From Trichoplax adhaerens (lineage: Eukaryota; Placozoa; Uniplacotomia; Trichoplacea; Trichoplacidae): DNA of 64,000 bases. Numbering within the stretch: position 1 is the first letter of the stretch; every line of letters begins with the position of its first letter. The DNA lies in NCBI RefSeq assembly GCF_000150275.1, contig NW_002060945.1, positions 2,627,172 to 2,691,171 on the forward strand, given 5' to 3'. The notes under the pieces are model-generated. The model was not told where the DNA came from. It worked only from the letters and a program-made list of their open reading frames with translations, and searched no databases. Positions 61,511 to 64,000 of this stretch are shown here, piece by piece. The position numbers and the translations under genes are program-made.

Positions 61511-62029
61511 TTAATAAAGAGCATTATTATCTTCTTTGTTTAGGAAGAAAATTTTAACGAATCCGTCTGATGTTGGCACTTGTTCGTAAAACTGAATCAG
61601 GGGCAGTGATATTAAACCGTAGGCTAAAGTAGGGATGCCTAAATTCATCGCCTTTAAAAGGGTGAATATCTTATTCTCGGTATCCAACATTTGGTACGTT
61701 CTACGCGTACAATGATATTTTATTAAAGGATAACAACCAGTTCTAAGTATATGATAATTAACGCCATCAACCTGCCAGTTAAAATGAGAAAGGGCTAACT
61801 GATCATTGTAGACGTGCTTATACTGGACAAAATAAGACGTCCAAGCCGGTTTCCCACGTTGGCGCAAGTGGGACGTCAAAACCTCAGATGCCATCGGTTT
61901 GCTCCGGATATTGCTCTTGCATACTTTACTTTGAATCCGATGGTAGCAAGACATCAATACTCCTAAGGTGGCGAAACACTTTAATCCAAGATCACGCCCA
62001 AATAAAACCGGAAATTGCTTTATGAGCAT
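61511..62029 (-). CDS. C15orf61 homologue, conserved protein of unknown function
   Basis: Single-exon frame of 172 residues, ATG at 62029, TAA at 61511. The core SEVLTSHLRQRGKPAWTSYF, VYNDQLALSHFNWQVDGVNY, HILRTGCYPLIKYHC, LGIPTLAYGL and the ending FFLNKEDNNALY match the human C15orf61 protein (about 157 residues) nearly block by block. The family is found across animals and has no established function. Residues 1-30 are hydrophobic with basic residues and could be a mitochondrial or membrane-targeting segment; a further apolar stretch lies around LGIPTLAYGLISLPLIQFY. No other genes close by. Confidence 0.88.
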   Translation of the reverse strand: MLIKQFPVLFGRDLGLKCFATLGVLMSCYHRIQSKVCKSNIRSKPMASEVLTSHLRQRGKPAWTSYFVQYKHVYNDQLALSHFNWQVDGVNYHILRTGCYPLIKYHCTRRTYQMLDTENKIFTLLKAMNLGIPTLAYGLISLPLIQFYEQVPTSDGFVKIFFLNKEDNNALY

Positions 62030-64000
62030 TTTTGCATGAGTTTCTTTCCTGGTTCTGGTTGGCTAATGGCTACGAGTGGCAAGCTCTGTAAAGCGATGCA
62101 ATCTTAGCCGCCGTGAAGACGTTGATTGGATCAATATGTTATTTCTCCGTAGCTTTCATCAATAAATATGTCAAGCTATTCAACCATTTATTATTATCCT
62201 GGTAATCATTTATAATAGGTCTCATGCTTTGACTAAAGAAAAAGATGAAACATTTCTATATCAACAAGGGTTTTGGAACAAGGTGATTGTGAATAAAATT
62301 AGCCAATGTGGCGTAAAATGATTGCTTTTATTCCACATTACCCTTATTGGCGCAGCCAATCTCACCTAGCTCATTCATTCTCGTACCACATTTCAACTGC
62401 AGTATAAGACTGTATGTATAGACCCTGTAGTCAATGGATTTGCCTTCAAATTAAAAAGTGAGATGTAAAGCCATCCATGTATACAGAAGAACCAAACTAA
62501 TTAAATATCGTTTTCTCAAAATGATGTCGAGATGATAGAAAAGAGACATGGTGGATAAAGTTCATTCGTGCAAACATCATCTGAACGCTAATCTGCGATT
62601 TCAGTGGAATGGATCTCAGGTACTGGTTACAGCAGTACACACTGAGTATACACTCTACAGTACAGTCTGTTAACGACTGCGCATTTACCCAATACCAATC
62701 CATTCATGTTGCTAACATACTAATTAATGCTGTACTATAAAATAATTATTTCCACAGTCCATCTTCGCCTCGCAGTCAGTCAAACTTGTCGCCGAATCGT
62801 GTCTAGTATCTAGGTGTACAGATTGTAAATAGAGTCATAGAGTAGTCTTCCTGACTCTTCCGTATACGAGGACACGAACGGAGAGAGACAGTGATGCTTA
62901 AGGTCTTTAACCTTATGGTGCATGATAAGCTGAATTAAAGTATGGCTTTGTCGAAAGTATACTGAAGATAGAGGTCGAAGAAAAGCATTTTCTTTTCAAT
63001 TTACAGTACTGTAACTGAATGAAAGAAACAACCAACTGACTAAAATCACCCTGCTGATACGCTTCTCCATCGTTCAACCGCAGCACCCATAAAGGTAATT
63101 ACGGTGGCTCACAAGGCTCATATACCATCGATACTCGTGCAATAAAAAGAAAAACGCCAGATCCAACTACTGTACATTCGTAACTGCAATACAGTAATTC
63201 TTTCATCCCATTCAATGGGTCGTAAAACAAATTTTTATTCGTGCTACCAACTGTCCATACCCGCATGCACCCGAGGACATATCTAAGGTACTGCAGAAAT
63301 GTGCTGAAAGCTCGACCACCTCTGTCGATAAAAATATCCTGTACAGTACAGGAATCGGGCAGAAAGTAGTGAATGACTTCTACGATACTGTACAATTTAG
63401 ACCATACGAGTATAGCAAAGGTTGTTTGAATCATTGTTTACCGCTCTCAACTGAGATGTTAACTATTATTTTACACACCAATAATATTGAAAAATTTTGT
63501 CAATTTACTGTACGATTGTGTGTAAAAAACTTCGAATTTGCCTTCTACACTACCTACGACAATTGCTGTAGACAAACGAATAGTTTGGGTTCCTAATTAG
63601 TGTTACCGACATAAAATATTGTTCTAGAGGTCTGGAATTTGATATGCTGTCAGTACAGTACAGTACAGTACTGTACTGTACAGTACGTACTGTACGTACT
63701 GTACTGTAAGTGGTCAAACTTCCTGCACACGTACTGTACAGTACAGTACTGTAAACTTTCAATTCTTTACCACTGTAATCTATACCTTCCCAAAAAATAC
63801 TTTCAAATAAAAAACTGCAATATATTGATATTGTCAATTATTAATGAATTATTCAATATTTTCAAGTCTGCTGTTAGTCCTCTCATAATCATATGCAATC
63901 GAAGTGAGCACAGCCTGATTTCCATCATCTTTGCGATCGAATGATACCTAAGAATGCTATTTAAACTACTTCGACAATCATACTGGAAATCGTCATCTCA
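62030..64000. other. Intergenic to window end
   Basis: No recognisable coding frame. Contains another GTACAG/CTGTAC cluster at 63650-63752. Confidence 0.5.
63650..63752. repeat. GTACAG / CTGTAC palindrome cluster
   Basis: An uninterrupted run of CAGTA and CTGTA steps from 63650 to 63709 reads as a near-perfect palindrome, with a second short run at 63731-63752. Confidence 0.85.

Noticed and set aside
63100..63116. TACGGTGGCTCACAA shared with 29692
   Set aside because: A 15-base match between two unrelated spacers with no longer similarity around it; chance or a very short shared site.
62497..63596. Open frames of 68 to 111 residues near the window end
   Set aside because: No recognisable domain and biased composition; likely random in AT-rich DNA.

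Overview
This window looks like nuclear DNA of an early-branching animal, most likely a placozoan (Trichoplax/Hoilungia type). The DNA is AT-rich, genes are split by short GT-AG introns, and the genes are typically metazoan: EGF, D8C, kringle, ZP, Ig and laminin-G modules, RPL10A, LARP6, a giantin-like golgin and a C15orf61 homologue. The placozoan assignment is inference. A 50-base run of N shows this is a draft assembly. Exon models below were built by hand from splice sites, reading phase and domain continuity; for every complete model the exon lengths sum to a multiple of three, LARP6 only after allowing two single-base frameshifts.

Layout. 74-8318 (+): 3' part of a secreted multidomain gene made of EGF, calcium-binding EGF and D8C modules, with a fibrinogen-like last exon. 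8319-15017: a desert with a 168-bp triple repeat. 15018-23555 (+): a second EGF/D8C array running into three Ig domains and a perlecan-like LG-EGF-EGF-LG end. 25772-29056 (-): an intronless gene for an IDO-family haem domain fused to a FAD/NADPH reductase and a cytochrome b5 domain. 30622-32458 (+): rpl10a. 33478-35732 (+): signal peptide, kringle, three cbEGF, ZP, furin site, membrane anchor. 36496-52235 (-): a giantin-like tail-anchored golgin of about 4064 residues with one 10,053-nt exon. 51724-55490: a duplicated block around the golgin first exon, 387-bp satellite units and an assembly gap. 56565-58594 (+): LARP6 homologue with two apparent frameshifts. 61511-62029 (-): C15orf61 homologue. 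The rest is intergenic DNA with many GTACAG/CTGTAC palindromes.

Three genes (74-8318, 15018-23555, 33478-35732) encode extracellular or cell-surface proteins from the same module pool; D8C is best known from uromodulin, GP2 and OIT3, where it accompanies a ZP domain, and here the ZP gene lies about 10 kb from the D8C arrays. The most striking item is the IDO-reductase-b5 fusion: in mammalian cells IDO haem is reduced by separate cytochrome b5 and cytochrome P450 reductase, so this single chain may be a self-sufficient dioxygenase.
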